A stretch of DNA of 64,000 nucleotides from Nostoc sp. T09 (GCF_002154695.1 NZ_MTAV01000053.1:45798-109797), one strand, 5' to 3'; positions 45,066-54,365 are shown, counted from the stretch's first letter. Notes: generated from the sequence alone by a model not told the origin. A program made the numbers and translations.

Positions 45066-45762
45066 ACTCTTCTTTCCTTTTACTCTAAGTATATAGTTTC
45101 CAGGGTTGCAAAAACTACATTTAATGTATTTTTGGGTAGATTCCTTAACCTTTATTAATAATAATATTCTTACTCAATTCTCTACATCTTCAAGAGAATC
45201 TTAACTAAGACATAGTTGAGTAAAAAGGAAATTACCTGGTGTTCACATTAACTTCATTAAAGCATCTACCAAACTTCATAGTTAGCGTAAACCCACAATA
45301 CAATAAATACCTACTTCTACCTGCAAAAAAGTTTAAAGCTTTTGTGTAGAAACCCCCAATTTTATATGAAAAGAATAAATAGATCGGACTCAACAGTATA
45401 GTCATCAGAATTGTCCTTAGGTAAATATGTCAACTACAAATCAAAAGCCCGCTAAAAATACCAAGCTTCAGTATGCAGTACAAAATTTAACAAACGAGCT
45501 ATACTGTGGTGTTTATCGTTTGTCGGATATGCACATATAGGAATCTGGTTTGATTTTTGAAAAATTGACTTATTCCTCTAGCTTTCATGTTTCCTGTTAA
45601 GAGTTGCCTATCCCTACTTTGTAAGTTCACAAATCAAATTGGAGTGCTACATATCCTAAAAATAATTTGTTTTTAGAGAAAAATTGAGAATAAAAAAATG
45701 CCTCATGACCATTATTTCAACTTTACCTAGATTCACGTTGATTTTCCGGAAAACTCGAGAAT
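45066..45762. other. Divergent promoter region between the TerY-P operon and patA-like gene
   Basis: About 700 bp, AT-rich. It must contain promoters for both flanking operons. A small frame (45427-45540) is described separately. Several A/T tracts but no clear operator are visible. Confidence 0.5.
45427..45540 (+). CDS. Possible 37-residue small protein
   Basis: ATG 45427 opens a 37-codon frame ending TAG at 45538-45540. The peptide is polar (MSTTNQKPAKNTKLQYAVQN, then LYCGVYRL). TTAGG lies 5-9 nt upstream. It has no recognised family and no heterocyst-inhibitor motif (no RGSGR). It could be chance in AT-rich DNA, or a leader 220 bp before the patA-like gene. Confidence 0.25.
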   Translation: MSTTNQKPAKNTKLQYAVQNLTNELYCGVYRLSDMHI

Positions 45763-47166
45763 ATGAATCTTTCAGGCACATTCACCAAACTAAGTCCCCA
45801 GAGTTTATTAAGTCAGTTATCTAAAAGTTCTGACAGTACCTGTTTGCGAGCATTTAGTAACTCAGTTTCTTGGTCTATTTACCTAGAACAGGGCAAAATA
45901 ACCTATGCTACTCACTCAGTCGAACCATTTGATCGATTAGAACGCCATTTACGTCGTCTTAGCCATCAAATTCCCCTGCTAAACAGTCAAATTCGTGTCC
46001 AATTGCGTTTGATGTTTGAAGTTGACTCCCCAAGTCAATTCATAGAACAGCATAGTAATTTGGCTGCTGAGCCTCCTGAATACCAAGCTATTACTTGGCT
46101 GGTTGAACAAGGACATTTGCACTCCACTCAAGCAGCAGTACTGATTCAAGAATTAGTTAAAGAAGTGATTGAATCATGGTTGTTAATCAAAGTAGGCAAC
46201 TTTGAATTAAGCAATTTATCTGAGAATGTGCCAAAAATTAGCAGGCTGGACGTAGAAAAAATTATAGAACGTTCTCAGGCAAGATTACAACGTTGGCAAG
46301 CTTTTGCGCCCCACATTTCTTCTCCTTATCAGCGTCCTTACCTGTTTATTAATAAATACATCCAGAATCCAACTTTTTTAGATCTCCAACCAAACTTAAC
46401 TAACTGGATGAAAGGTTTTAGCCTACGTCATCTTGCGGTAATGATGAACCAAGATGAAATCCAATTGGTTCAAAACTTATACCATTACATCGTTAATGGC
46501 GGGATTATATTACATGAAGCAGACCCACCATTTGATAAATTACCAAAGACATGCGGCGAAGTATCAACTTCTCCTCAATACATTACAGAATCAGCGAAAC
46601 AAGAATTAGTTGATACAGTAGTAGAACCAAGTAGTACAGATGCTGAAGCCTCCCTAGACATTCCTTTAGATGATATAGCGCCTATTGAAGAATTACCATA
46701 TACTTCTTCTCCTTCTCAAGACAACTTTCAGGAATTAACAATACCAAATAACACAAATTCTGCTCCTGAAAGAGTAACTACTGCTACTGCTATCGCTAAA
46801 AAAGTCTACAAAATCATTTCTGTAGATGATAGCCCTACCATTCTCAAAGAAATTAGTCGTTTCTTAGAAGATGAAAATTTTTCTGTAGTAACTATTGACG
46901 ATCCATTAAAAGCTGTTATGTCAATTATTAGGCACAAACCAGACTTAATTTTACTGGATCTAAATATGGCAGGGATTGATGGTTATGAGTTGTGCCGAAT
47001 TATACGTAATAATTCAATGTTCAAAAACACTCCCATCATATTTGTCACAGCTAATAAAGGACTTGTAGATAAAGTTAAGGCTAATTTGGTAGGGGCTTCT
47101 GGTTATCTCACCAAACCTTTTAGTCGTGCAGAATTACTGAAGCTTGTTTTCATGCATTTGGCTTGA
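45763..47166 (+). CDS. PatA-like response regulator (DUF4388/PATAN domain and receiver)
   Basis: A 467-residue protein. The N-terminal PatA-type domain (about 1-110, beginning MNLSGTFTKLSPQSLLSQL, with SWSIYLEQGKITYATHS) is followed by a helical region to about 260. An acidic, Ser/Thr-rich linker (about 270-340) leads to a C-terminal receiver domain (about 347-467) with acidic pair VDDSP, phosphoacceptor D399 in LILLDLNMAG, and the TANKG and TKPFS motifs. Proteins of this type include PatA of Anabaena and PixG/PilG of pilus taxis systems. With the CheY-like gene 44 bp downstream, the pair resembles PixG-PixH, but no CheW, MCP or CheA gene follows. It may control pilus motility or differentiation. 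Confidence 0.88.
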   Translation: MNLSGTFTKLSPQSLLSQLSKSSDSTCLRAFSNSVSWSIYLEQGKITYATHSVEPFDRLERHLRRLSHQIPLLNSQIRVQLRLMFEVDSPSQFIEQHSNLAAEPPEYQAITWLVEQGHLHSTQAAVLIQELVKEVIESWLLIKVGNFELSNLSENVPKISRLDVEKIIERSQARLQRWQAFAPHISSPYQRPYLFINKYIQNPTFLDLQPNLTNWMKGFSLRHLAVMMNQDEIQLVQNLYHYIVNGGIILHEADPPFDKLPKTCGEVSTSPQYITESAKQELVDTVVEPSSTDAEASLDIPLDDIAPIEELPYTSSPSQDNFQELTIPNNTNSAPERVTTATAIAKKVYKIISVDDSPTILKEISRFLEDENFSVVTIDDPLKAVMSIIRHKPDLILLDLNMAGIDGYELCRIIRNNSMFKNTPIIFVTANKGLVDKVKANLVGASGYLTKPFSRAELLKLVFMHLA

Positions 47167-47210
47167 CTAACTCAAAATCATACTACTTTGAATTGCGATT
47201 TGGAATCAAT

Positions 47211-47573
47211 ATGGCTACAGTTTTAGTGGTTGAAGATACTCCTTCTCAGTTGGAATTAATTAATAGTTTTCTCAAAGATAGTGGCTACATCGTACTTAAA
47301 GCTTACGATGCTAAAGATGGTTTAGATCAGGCAGTCAATCACCATCCTGATGTAATTATTACTGATGTAGTGATGCCAGGACTAAGTGGATTTGAATTTT
47401 GTCGTCAACTGAAAAAAAATCCTGTAACAGAGAAAGTACCAATTATTATCTGTAGTTCTAAAAATAAAGAAATTGATCGGATTTGGGGAATGAAGCAAGG
47501 AGCAGATGTTTATTTGACTAAGCCTTTTACCAAACAACAATTACTACGTGCTCTGGAATCTGTTGTCGGGTAA
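47211..47573 (+). CDS. CheY/PilH-like single-domain response regulator
   Basis: A 120-residue receiver domain: acidic residues in VVEDTPSQ (7-9), phosphoacceptor D52 in VIITDVVMPG, Ser in IICSSKN and Lys in LTKPFTK (about 104). There is no output domain. ATG 47211 is used because the domain starts exactly there and a frame extension upstream overlaps the preceding gene. It likely shuttles phosphate with the PatA-like protein or a kinase elsewhere. In pilus chemotaxis systems the second small regulator often acts as a phosphate sink. Confidence 0.9.
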   Translation: MATVLVVEDTPSQLELINSFLKDSGYIVLKAYDAKDGLDQAVNHHPDVIITDVVMPGLSGFEFCRQLKKNPVTEKVPIIICSSKNKEIDRIWGMKQGADVYLTKPFTKQQLLRALESVVG

Positions 47574-47582
47574 TTCTTAGAA

Positions 47583-47673
47583 GACAAGGGAGAGTGGGGA
47601 GTGTGGGAGAGGGTGGGGAGAAATGGGACAAGGGAGAAATAACCAATGACTATTGACCAATGACAAGGGGCAA
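47583..47673. repeat. Tandem heptamer tract between converging genes
   Basis: GGGAGAG/GGGGAGT/GTGGGAG units followed by CCAATGA-type units; nearly the reverse complement of the tract at 23516-23625. It fills the gap between the CheY-like gene and the converging kinase gene. No hairpin terminator is visible. Confidence 0.7.
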
Positions 47674-47675
47674 AT

Positions 47676-48977
47676 CTAACAAACAGCTTGCCGAACCGGA
47701 ATTTCGATTGTAAATTCAGATCCCATACCCAGTGTGGACTGGCAATAAATTTTACCACCATGTTTTTGGGTAACAATCTGATAGCTGATGGAAAGCCCCA
47801 ATCCGGTACCTTTGCCAATGGGTTTGGTAGTAAAAAATGGCTCAAACATTTGGGAACAGACATTTTCTTCAATGCCACAACCGTTATCGGCAATGCAGAT
47901 GGCGATCGCCTCGTTTGGTATGTGTTCAGTACGAATAGCAATTTTGCTGGGATTGGCTCGGATTTGGTCAAGGCTGCGTTGTTGATCTCGCTGTTCCAAG
48001 GAATCAATGGCATTACCAAAAATATTCATGAACACCTGATTGAGTTGACTGGGATAGCATTCCACATGGGGCAGTTGTCCATAGTCTCGCACAACTTGAA
48101 TGCCAGGATGTTCTGGTCTTGGTTTAAGACGATGTTGCAAGAGTAACAGGGTGCTTTCGATACCTTCGTGCAAATCGACAACCTGAGTTCCTAATTCATC
48201 TAAGCGAGAAAAGTTACGTAGTGAGATAACGAGTTGCCGGATGCGATCGCTCCCCAGTTTCAAAGAATCGACAAGCTTGGGCAAATCTGCTTGTAAATAG
48301 TCGATATCCACTTCTTCCATCCAGCCTTGAATTTTGGGATGGGTTTGAGGATGGCATTCCCGATATAACTCGATAAAATTCAGCAAATCTTTGATGTACT
48401 CTTTGGCGGGGGCAAGATTGGCGTAGATAAAAGTTACAGGATTGTTGATTTCATGGGCTACACCCGCCATCATTTGACCAAGTGAAGACATTTTTTCGCT
48501 TTGCACTAACTGCACCTGTGCCTGCTTGAGGTTGTCTAGTGCCTGAGAGAGTTCGGTGGTCTGTTGTTGTAAAGATTTTTGAGACTCACGTAGTTGCAGG
48601 TGTACTCGGATACGTGCCAGGGCTTCTTCGTGTTGGATCGGCTTGGTTATGTAATCTACTGCACCCAGACTCAGCCCTTTGACTTTATCGACTGAGTCGG
48701 AGAGCGCGGTCATAAAAATTACAGGAATGTCACGGGTAGCGGAATCGACTTTGAGCCGATGACAGGTTTCAAAGCCATCGATTCCAGGCATCATCACATC
48801 CAGCAGAATAATATCGGGATGGTAAGACTGTACGCGTTGTAGGGCGGCTTCTCCACTTTTGGCGATCGCCACCCGGTAACCGATCTCACTCAAGACATCG
48901 AACAACACTTGAATGTTGGTAGGGTTATCATCCACTACCAAAATGGTTCCTTTTGGGGCTGTAATGTCAGCGGGCAT
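47676..48977 (-). CDS. Response regulator-histidine kinase hybrid
   Basis: A 433-residue cytoplasmic protein. An N-terminal receiver (1-125; phosphoacceptor D60 in PDIILLDVMMPG, TKPI Lys near 112) is followed by a coiled coil (about 128-160). A HisKA domain follows, with H175 in MMAGVAHEINNPVTF, and an ATPase domain with the N-box near VFMNIFGNAID and the G-boxes DNGCGIEEN and KPIGKGTGLGLSIS. The order receiver-kinase suggests that phosphorylation of the receiver by the upstream partner switches the kinase. It is 20 bp after the CHASE3 hybrid kinase and likely forms a phosphorelay with it. No output regulator is encoded nearby on this strand. Confidence 0.92.
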   Translation of the reverse strand: MPADITAPKGTILVVDDNPTNIQVLFDVLSEIGYRVAIAKSGEAALQRVQSYHPDIILLDVMMPGIDGFETCHRLKVDSATRDIPVIFMTALSDSVDKVKGLSLGAVDYITKPIQHEEALARIRVHLQLRESQKSLQQQTTELSQALDNLKQAQVQLVQSEKMSSLGQMMAGVAHEINNPVTFIYANLAPAKEYIKDLLNFIELYRECHPQTHPKIQGWMEEVDIDYLQADLPKLVDSLKLGSDRIRQLVISLRNFSRLDELGTQVVDLHEGIESTLLLLQHRLKPRPEHPGIQVVRDYGQLPHVECYPSQLNQVFMNIFGNAIDSLEQRDQQRSLDQIRANPSKIAIRTEHIPNEAIAICIADNGCGIEENVCSQMFEPFFTTKPIGKGTGLGLSISYQIVTQKHGGKIYCQSTLGMGSEFTIEIPVRQAVC

Positions 48978-48997
48978 GGTTGAACTCCTAAAAAAAT

Positions 48998-51481
48998 TTA
49001 AATATGCGCTGCTAATAAATTGAGAATGGCTTCATCGTCAAATTTCTGGCTCAGTTCCAGCAGCTTATTAGCAAAAGGTGCGTACTGGGGATTAAGTTGC
49101 TTGAGGCGGTTGGCTTCCTGCTGGATATCGCTCATAAAGCCATCCTGGGCTGCTTGGTAGATGGTGGTCAGTTCTTCTGGTGACGGCACCACCAGTTCCA
49201 CCGGATTGGCAACGACAACAGATGATTCAGCCGCTTCCGGTGTGGTTTCGTAAATCCATCGCAACTCTAGGTGACGTTGCAATTCCCCCAGCAAGGCTGT
49301 AAACTCTATCGGCTTGGGAAAAAAGCTACTGCAACCCGCATCTATTGCCTCCTGCATATCCACTTGAGACAAGCTGGCAGGGGAAGCAATAATGGGTGTG
49401 ACTAAAAAATCTGGCAGTTGACGCAAGCGCCGGGTCATTTCCAGCCCATTCATCTTTGACATCATCACATCAGTAATGATCAAATCTGGGCGCATCTGGA
49501 GTGCGCGATCCAATCCTGCTTGCCCATCATCTGCTTCCGCCAGTTTGAAGCCCAAGGGTGCCAGCATACCCATCACCACAGCGCGGTTTTCTAGGCGATC
49601 ATCAATCACCAGGATTTTGCGCCGTTCGCCCTGATAGCCAATTACCTTTTGATTACTAGATCCACACTGATTCAGCCAATCGGCAGCAGCAAGTATGTCC
49701 ACTTCAAACCAGAAGGTGCTGCCCTTACCCAGAGTGCTGTTGACCTGGATCGAACTGCCCATCATCTGGACAATTTGCTGACTAATTGCTAACCCCAATC
49801 CCGTACCTTCACTATTGCGATCGCGTTTTCCAGCCTGCTCAAAAGGTAAAAAGATTGATTGTAACTTTTCTGCAGGGATGCCGATGCCCGTATCTTCAAT
49901 TCGGAAGCGAATTCTCGTTGATGGAATGTCGGCTGTTTGTTGATTGCCTAATGCTTCAACTGTAAATTTCACACTACCAAAATCAGTAAACTTAACTGCA
50001 TTGCTAAGTAAGTTTAGTAACACCTGCCGCAGACGTTTGTCATCAGCATGAACGGCGGTGGGTAGGTTAGCGGGGTGGTAATGGAAAGCAATACCCTTTT
50101 GTTCGGCTTTGATGCGGCAGATTTCGACTGTGGTAGTGAGGAAGTTGGCGAAGTGGAAATCCTGGGGATAAAGATCCATCTTCTGCACTTCTAGCTTCGA
50201 GAGATCCAGAATGTCGTTAATCAAGGTCAGCAGGTGGGAACCACACTGGTAAATCACACCTAATCCCTTCTGCTGCTTGGGGGTGGTGGTGGGGTCACGC
50301 TGGAGGATTTGAGCATAGCCCAAAATACCATTCAATGGGGTTCGCAGTTCGTGGTTCATGTTAGCGAGAAATTCGCTCTTGGCAAGGTTGGCAACTTCCG
50401 CCGCTTCCTTAGCCCGCAATAGCTCGAATTCTGTGTACTTGCGACTGCTAATATCGCGGCAAACGATTACCCCTCCTTTCAATGCACCATTTTCATCTTT
50501 GAGAGGTCTGCCACTAACTGTCAGCCAGATGCCATCAGGGATTTTACTATGACGGGTAAACATTTCTACATTGTCTACCTCCTCTCCCTGAACAGCTCGC
50601 ACTAAGGGAAGTTGCTTTTCTGGCATCAAAGTCACCCGATCGGCTTGAAATAGCCCGTATTGCTGGGACAATTCTTCCTTTTGAATGTCGGTTACTTTCG
50701 CGTTAAACATCTGTTCAGCAGCGGGGTTAACAATCAGGAATTGACCGTTTTCATCGGCAACAATCACTCCATCGCTCATGCAGTTAAGGATTTGTTGCAG
50801 GAGGATGGTTTGTTCTTGGAATTTCTCGTTGCTTTGCTTGAGGTCGATTTCTACCTGATTCCGTTTCCAGGTTTCTGTGCGAATTAAATGGTAAGTCCAA
50901 AAAATGATTGCCAAATTAAAGAAAATGCCCACTAAAAACGTCCCCATTGCCTGAATGGCGGTGTTGGTAGCAGCTTGCTGTTTTTGTCGTAACTCTACAG
51001 TTTCTGTGGTTTGTATCTGCTGTATCAACAACGTCGCTTCGTCGAGTAGTTGCGTTGGCGATTGGTCAATTGCGGCATTTAGCCCTTTGGTTTGCTTGAT
51101 TTCAATGCCTTGACGCAGTTGTCGTAGGCGTTGAATCGTAAATGCTTCTAAGCGATCGCCAGCTGCTTGTTCATGCTTTTCAAGCAAAGATTGCAATCGC
51201 CGCATTTGTTGATCAACATCGATCATCCGAATGCCAAATACCCTGAAGGTCTGTTGATTCCCTGTCAGCAGGTATTGCTTCTGAAGTAGTTCGGTATCCT
51301 TCAAGGCGCTGCTCACAGATTCTAGAGCATTCAGAGTTTCCAAATCTTCGGCAATCTGGTGGTTAATTTCTAATGTCCGGTTGGCACTCCAAAATGCTAT
51401 GCCACTTACTGTTAATGCCACGAAGGTGGTTGTTGCTAAGCTCCCAGCAATAGTTCTCAGAAATTTGGATTGTTGTTTCAT
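48998..51481 (-). CDS. CHASE3-PAS hybrid sensor histidine kinase
   Basis: An 827-residue membrane sensor. Two transmembrane helices (about 11-31 and 177-199) flank a helical CHASE3 periplasmic domain (about 38-172). A PAS domain (about 225-345), a HisKA domain with H377 in FLANMNHELRTPLNG and an ATPase domain with DTGIGIP and GTGLGLAIS follow. A receiver domain (about 635-755) has IDDRLEN and PDLIITDVMM. A C-terminal helical segment of about 60 residues remains unassigned. The gene follows the ModA-like lipoprotein gene by 15 bp and precedes the second kinase by 20 bp, so the lipoprotein may be its periplasmic ligand-binding partner. Confidence 0.93.
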   Translation of the reverse strand: MKQQSKFLRTIAGSLATTTFVALTVSGIAFWSANRTLEINHQIAEDLETLNALESVSSALKDTELLQKQYLLTGNQQTFRVFGIRMIDVDQQMRRLQSLLEKHEQAAGDRLEAFTIQRLRQLRQGIEIKQTKGLNAAIDQSPTQLLDEATLLIQQIQTTETVELRQKQQAATNTAIQAMGTFLVGIFFNLAIIFWTYHLIRTETWKRNQVEIDLKQSNEKFQEQTILLQQILNCMSDGVIVADENGQFLIVNPAAEQMFNAKVTDIQKEELSQQYGLFQADRVTLMPEKQLPLVRAVQGEEVDNVEMFTRHSKIPDGIWLTVSGRPLKDENGALKGGVIVCRDISSRKYTEFELLRAKEAAEVANLAKSEFLANMNHELRTPLNGILGYAQILQRDPTTTPKQQKGLGVIYQCGSHLLTLINDILDLSKLEVQKMDLYPQDFHFANFLTTTVEICRIKAEQKGIAFHYHPANLPTAVHADDKRLRQVLLNLLSNAVKFTDFGSVKFTVEALGNQQTADIPSTRIRFRIEDTGIGIPAEKLQSIFLPFEQAGKRDRNSEGTGLGLAISQQIVQMMGSSIQVNSTLGKGSTFWFEVDILAAADWLNQCGSSNQKVIGYQGERRKILVIDDRLENRAVVMGMLAPLGFKLAEADDGQAGLDRALQMRPDLIITDVMMSKMNGLEMTRRLRQLPDFLVTPIIASPASLSQVDMQEAIDAGCSSFFPKPIEFTALLGELQRHLELRWIYETTPEAAESSVVVANPVELVVPSPEELTTIYQAAQDGFMSDIQQEANRLKQLNPQYAPFANKLLELSQKFDDEAILNLLAAHI

Positions 51482-51496
51482 AGTGATTCTTTGTGC

Positions 51497-52282
51497 CTAG
51501 GAACGTAGAGGACGTAGTCCAAATTTCTGAAATACTGTCATTGCCTTAGCGCTGCTTAAAAAATCTAGATAAGCCTGCATTTCCTTAGAATGGGGAGAAC
51601 CTTTAACAATAGCGGCACCGGAGCGGATTGGTTCGTAAAAATCTTTTGATGCAGTGGTTAATACCTGCACCTTGGCAGAACTTTTGGCTTCTGAGAGGAA
51701 AGTGATGCCCACCTCAGCCTCTCCTTGCTCAACGGCTCGTAAGACTTCCCGTACATCCACCTTGAACACAACTGCCTTCGATTCCACTGCCTGCTTAATG
51801 CCCAACTGGGTAAGCAGGCTGTCGGTATATCGGCCAATAGCGAGGTTTTGGTCGCCAAGGGCTACAGTTTTAATGCGATCGTCTGCTAATTGTCGAAAAT
51901 CAGAAACTTGCACCGAAGAATTAGCAGCAGTAATCAATACAATGTCGGTACTCAGCAGTTCCTTGCGGCTTTCGGGCAGAATTAACCCCTTTGTTTGCAA
52001 TTCATCAAGCGGTGGAATATCTGCCAATAAAATCCCATCAAAGGGTTCTCCCTGCTCAATTGCCTCTTTGATTACGCTAGAACCAGCAAAGATGGAGTGA
52101 AGTACAACATTGGGATGTTCCTGCTGATAGAGTTCTTCGATCTCTTGCAGTGCACCGCGCACCATACCCGCCGCGCCAAAATTTAAGCTCACCACCTGTG
52201 TTGATGGGTGAGAGCAACTTCCTAACCAAAGAGCAAGCATAAAGGCTACAAGGCACCATGCCATCCACTGGAGGCGTTTCAT
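51497..52282 (-). CDS. ModA-like periplasmic substrate-binding lipoprotein
   Basis: A 261-residue protein. It has a lipoprotein signal peptide with lipobox LWLGSC (Cys near residue 23). The rest is a type II periplasmic binding fold of the ModA (molybdate/tungstate) kind: NFGAAGMVRGALQEIEELYQ, SIFAGSSVIKEAIEQGEPFD, ADIPPLDELQTKGLI, GDQNLAIGRYTDSLL, VGITFLSEAK. GAGGA is 8-12 nt before ATG 52282; an upstream start is rejected because it adds 20 residues ahead of the signal peptide. Genes for ModB/ModC are absent. It is cotranscribed with two hybrid kinases, so it may serve sensing rather than transport. The bound ligand may be an oxyanion but is not known. Confidence 0.87.
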   Translation of the reverse strand: MKRLQWMAWCLVAFMLALWLGSCSHPSTQVVSLNFGAAGMVRGALQEIEELYQQEHPNVVLHSIFAGSSVIKEAIEQGEPFDGILLADIPPLDELQTKGLILPESRKELLSTDIVLITAANSSVQVSDFRQLADDRIKTVALGDQNLAIGRYTDSLLTQLGIKQAVESKAVVFKVDVREVLRAVEQGEAEVGITFLSEAKSSAKVQVLTTASKDFYEPIRSGAAIVKGSPHSKEMQAYLDFLSSAKAMTVFQKFGLRPLRS

Positions 52283-52384
52283 ATTGAGTTCCTCAACACT
52301 TGCTGTATAGTATTCCCACGTATATAAACTACCTAACAGCAAACACTAGGTCACCGTACTTTCTCATAGTCAATTTAAAGCTGT

Positions 52385-52609
52385 ATGGCACAGGCTCACA
52401 TTAAAAAACTCACCCCTGAACAAGAAGTACTCATGCCCATTATTCGAGATGAGTGGCTCAAGATTGCTTTAGATACTTCACCTACAGATAAACAAAAAGC
52501 AGAAGCAGCTATTTGCCTTGCTTATGAATGTGTCGGAATAAAGCCACCACAAAAAATTATGTGGTTTGACTCGGATTTTTTACTGCTTGTGAAAAATCAA
52601 TTTACATGA
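52385..52609 (+). pseudogene. N-terminal fragment of a DUF6745-type gene (likely truncated)
   Basis: A 74-codon frame starting MAQAHIKKLTPEQEVLMPII. As I recall, this opening (LTPEQ ... RDEWLKIALDTSPTDKQKAE ... AYECVGIKPPQ) is that of much longer cyanobacterial proteins of the DUF6745 type; only the first 70 residues remain. It ends with an unrelated VKNQFT tail. A stable short protein is possible but unlikely. Confidence 0.5.
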
Positions 52610-52971
52610 CTTGTTTTGGTATCGATCTCTTTACTGGTTGGGTCATTCTTCTATACTGGTAAAATGCTTGGTATGTATACATTAGAGCAGTTACTTTAAT
52701 CTCCTTTTTTCAGAGTTTGTGAGAGATTCAGGGTAAAAGAGCAGGCAGATCATTGAGCTTAAATTAGTCTAGTTTATTTATACTCTACAAACAGAAAAAC
52801 TATTAAATCGATCTGTTCAATTTTGAAATATATATATTTCAAAAATCATTTAATTATTATTTATTTTCTCAGTATTTAGGTAATTAACGTATCTCAAAAA
52901 AGCTTAGTTTATACTCTAGAAATATTGAGATATAAGTATTAAATTTAAATTATCCTTTCTTGGAAATTTAC
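52610..52971. promoter_or_regulatory. AT-rich upstream region with a 24-bp perfect palindrome
   Basis: Bases 52821-52844 form a perfect inverted repeat centred on TATATATA with TTTTGAAA/TTTCAAAA arms. It is about 130 bp upstream of the small membrane protein gene. TAGTTTATTTATACTC (about 52776) and TAGTTTATACTC (about 52907) are direct repeats on either side. This may be an operator or promoter region; no regulator is known. Confidence 0.4.
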
Positions 52972-53145
52972 ATGTTAAGGCGTAATATTTGTATTGGTTT
53001 TTTCATATTAATTACTTTTCTCAGTGCTGGTGTAACACCGTTGCAACAGTACTTTGAAACTGTTTGCTTTGTTTCAGCTAACGGAATTATACAAGTACTG
53101 AATCACAAAGAAAACGACAATGACAGCCACAAAGACAAAAAATGA
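52972..53145 (+). CDS. Small membrane or secreted protein of unknown function
   Basis: A 57-residue peptide. An N-terminal RR and hydrophobic stretch (NICIGFFILITFLSAGV) is either a signal peptide or a membrane anchor, and the tail (NHKENDNDSHKDKK) is strongly charged. A GGAA lies 6-9 nt before ATG 52972. A clear terminator follows 65 bp downstream, so the unit looks like a real single-gene transcript. I do not recognise a family. Confidence 0.5.
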   Translation: MLRRNICIGFFILITFLSAGVTPLQQYFETVCFVSANGIIQVLNHKENDNDSHKDKK

Positions 53146-53708
53146 GAAACAACATCACAAAGGTGTAATATTGCTTCTCATGTCAATCGAATTTTAACTA
53201 TTTAACTGGAAGCTCCTCTCGCAAAGGAGCTTTTCTTATGGAAAGTATGTGTTATATGGTTATAACAAGTCAATTAAAAGCCTGTAAATCTTATTGTAAG
53301 TAGGTTTTGAAGTAAGTATAATATTAGATTTCATTCCATCTATTATGTTTAATTATGCTTGTTGTATCAAAGCTTGTATACGCAGTTATTAAACTTATTA
53401 AGTTTAAGGCTGGTAAAGCTTTGAATACTTATGAAAAAATTACCCGCAAATTATAGACTAATGATGTTGATATTGAACGAATTGTTTTATTAAAAATGGC
53501 TTGCCTGAGTACAGGTTTTATCGATGTATTGAGATATCCGCCTAATATATTATCGGCAAGAGAGGCAATCTGCTGGATAAATTGGGACTTAGATCTAGAA
53601 GATTTTAGCGTGCAAACCTGAGTTATCTGGCTCAAGTTGCGTTTGGGCGATCGCTATACTACTTCTAGTGTTATTTGATTGCTGAAAATTGTTTTAGCTC
53701 TAAGCTAT
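53146..53708. other. Region without a supportable gene
   Basis: After the terminator at 53210-53236 the sequence is AT-rich, with only short frames on either strand that show no protein-like composition or family. A minus-strand frame at 53429-53635 was considered and rejected. Confidence 0.5.
53210..53236 (+). terminator. Rho-independent terminator after the small membrane protein
   Basis: AAGCTCCT (53210-53217) and AGGAGCTT (53225-53232) form a perfect 8-bp stem with a 7-nt loop, followed by TTCTT. Confidence 0.8.
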
Positions 53709-54365
53709 CTATTTATTTATAAACCTGAATGATTCTACTAGTTGTTGGTATGCTCTCTGGTAATTAGCATCATCATTACCAGAGCCAGTTTTAGATAGTG
53801 TCACAACAATAATGCGTAAATCTTTGGGTCTGGCAAAAACAATGTTTTCATTTTCGTATAACCCACTCGATTTAAACTTAATTCCAGTTTGCCCAGCAAT
53901 TTTTGCAGTTTTAAATTCACTGGTAGCAACAAATTGATTACTTTGCTTCACCCATTTCTGCAAAGGTAATTTACGGCTATTACGATACACAGATACACGT
54001 ACATTGGCTGGGTATTCTGTACCTCCTGCATATTCTCCAGCGCGAATCTTTTGGGCGTGCTTTTTAGTCCAGATATCAACTGTACCTAATGGAGAATTAA
54101 CATTATTTGTCCGAGAAACTATCTTTTCCTCTACTACAAAAGAGTTGAGGGAATAGCCAAAGCCAAAACCTAAGCGACTGCGATAACCAACTTGGTCGGG
54201 AGGTACAGGTTTTGGCACATCTAAGGAAACAACTTCTTTGGCAATCGCACTTTTTGTCAATGTAGAATTAACTTCAGATATGCAGGCGATCGCTCCTGCT
54301 GCTACTAAACTCATCAAAAGTGAGTGTAAAATCCGTTTCTGGAGTTGCTTGTAATTAACTTTCAT
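53709..54365 (-). CDS. Exported protein of unknown function
   Basis: A 218-residue protein with an N-terminal signal peptide (about 1-30; KRILHSLLMSLVAAGAIAC; the Cys could be a weak lipobox). The mature part has a region RSRLGFGFGYSLNSFVVEEK, then VSPLGTVDIW-type strands, then a C-terminal alpha/beta segment (IIVVTLSKTGSG, then YQRAYQQLVESF). The end resembles PsbP/Mog1-like folds in outline, but no family is recognised with confidence. It is divergent from pheT with about 190 bp between starts. Confidence 0.7.
   Translation of the reverse strand: MKVNYKQLQKRILHSLLMSLVAAGAIACISEVNSTLTKSAIAKEVVSLDVPKPVPPDQVGYRSRLGFGFGYSLNSFVVEEKIVSRTNNVNSPLGTVDIWTKKHAQKIRAGEYAGGTEYPANVRVSVYRNSRKLPLQKWVKQSNQFVATSEFKTAKIAGQTGIKFKSSGLYENENIVFARPKDLRIIVVTLSKTGSGNDDANYQRAYQQLVESFRFINK

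Noticed and set aside
53429..53635. A 68-codon minus-strand frame
   Set aside because: No ribosome-binding site, no recognisable domain, and composition typical of AT-rich noncoding DNA.
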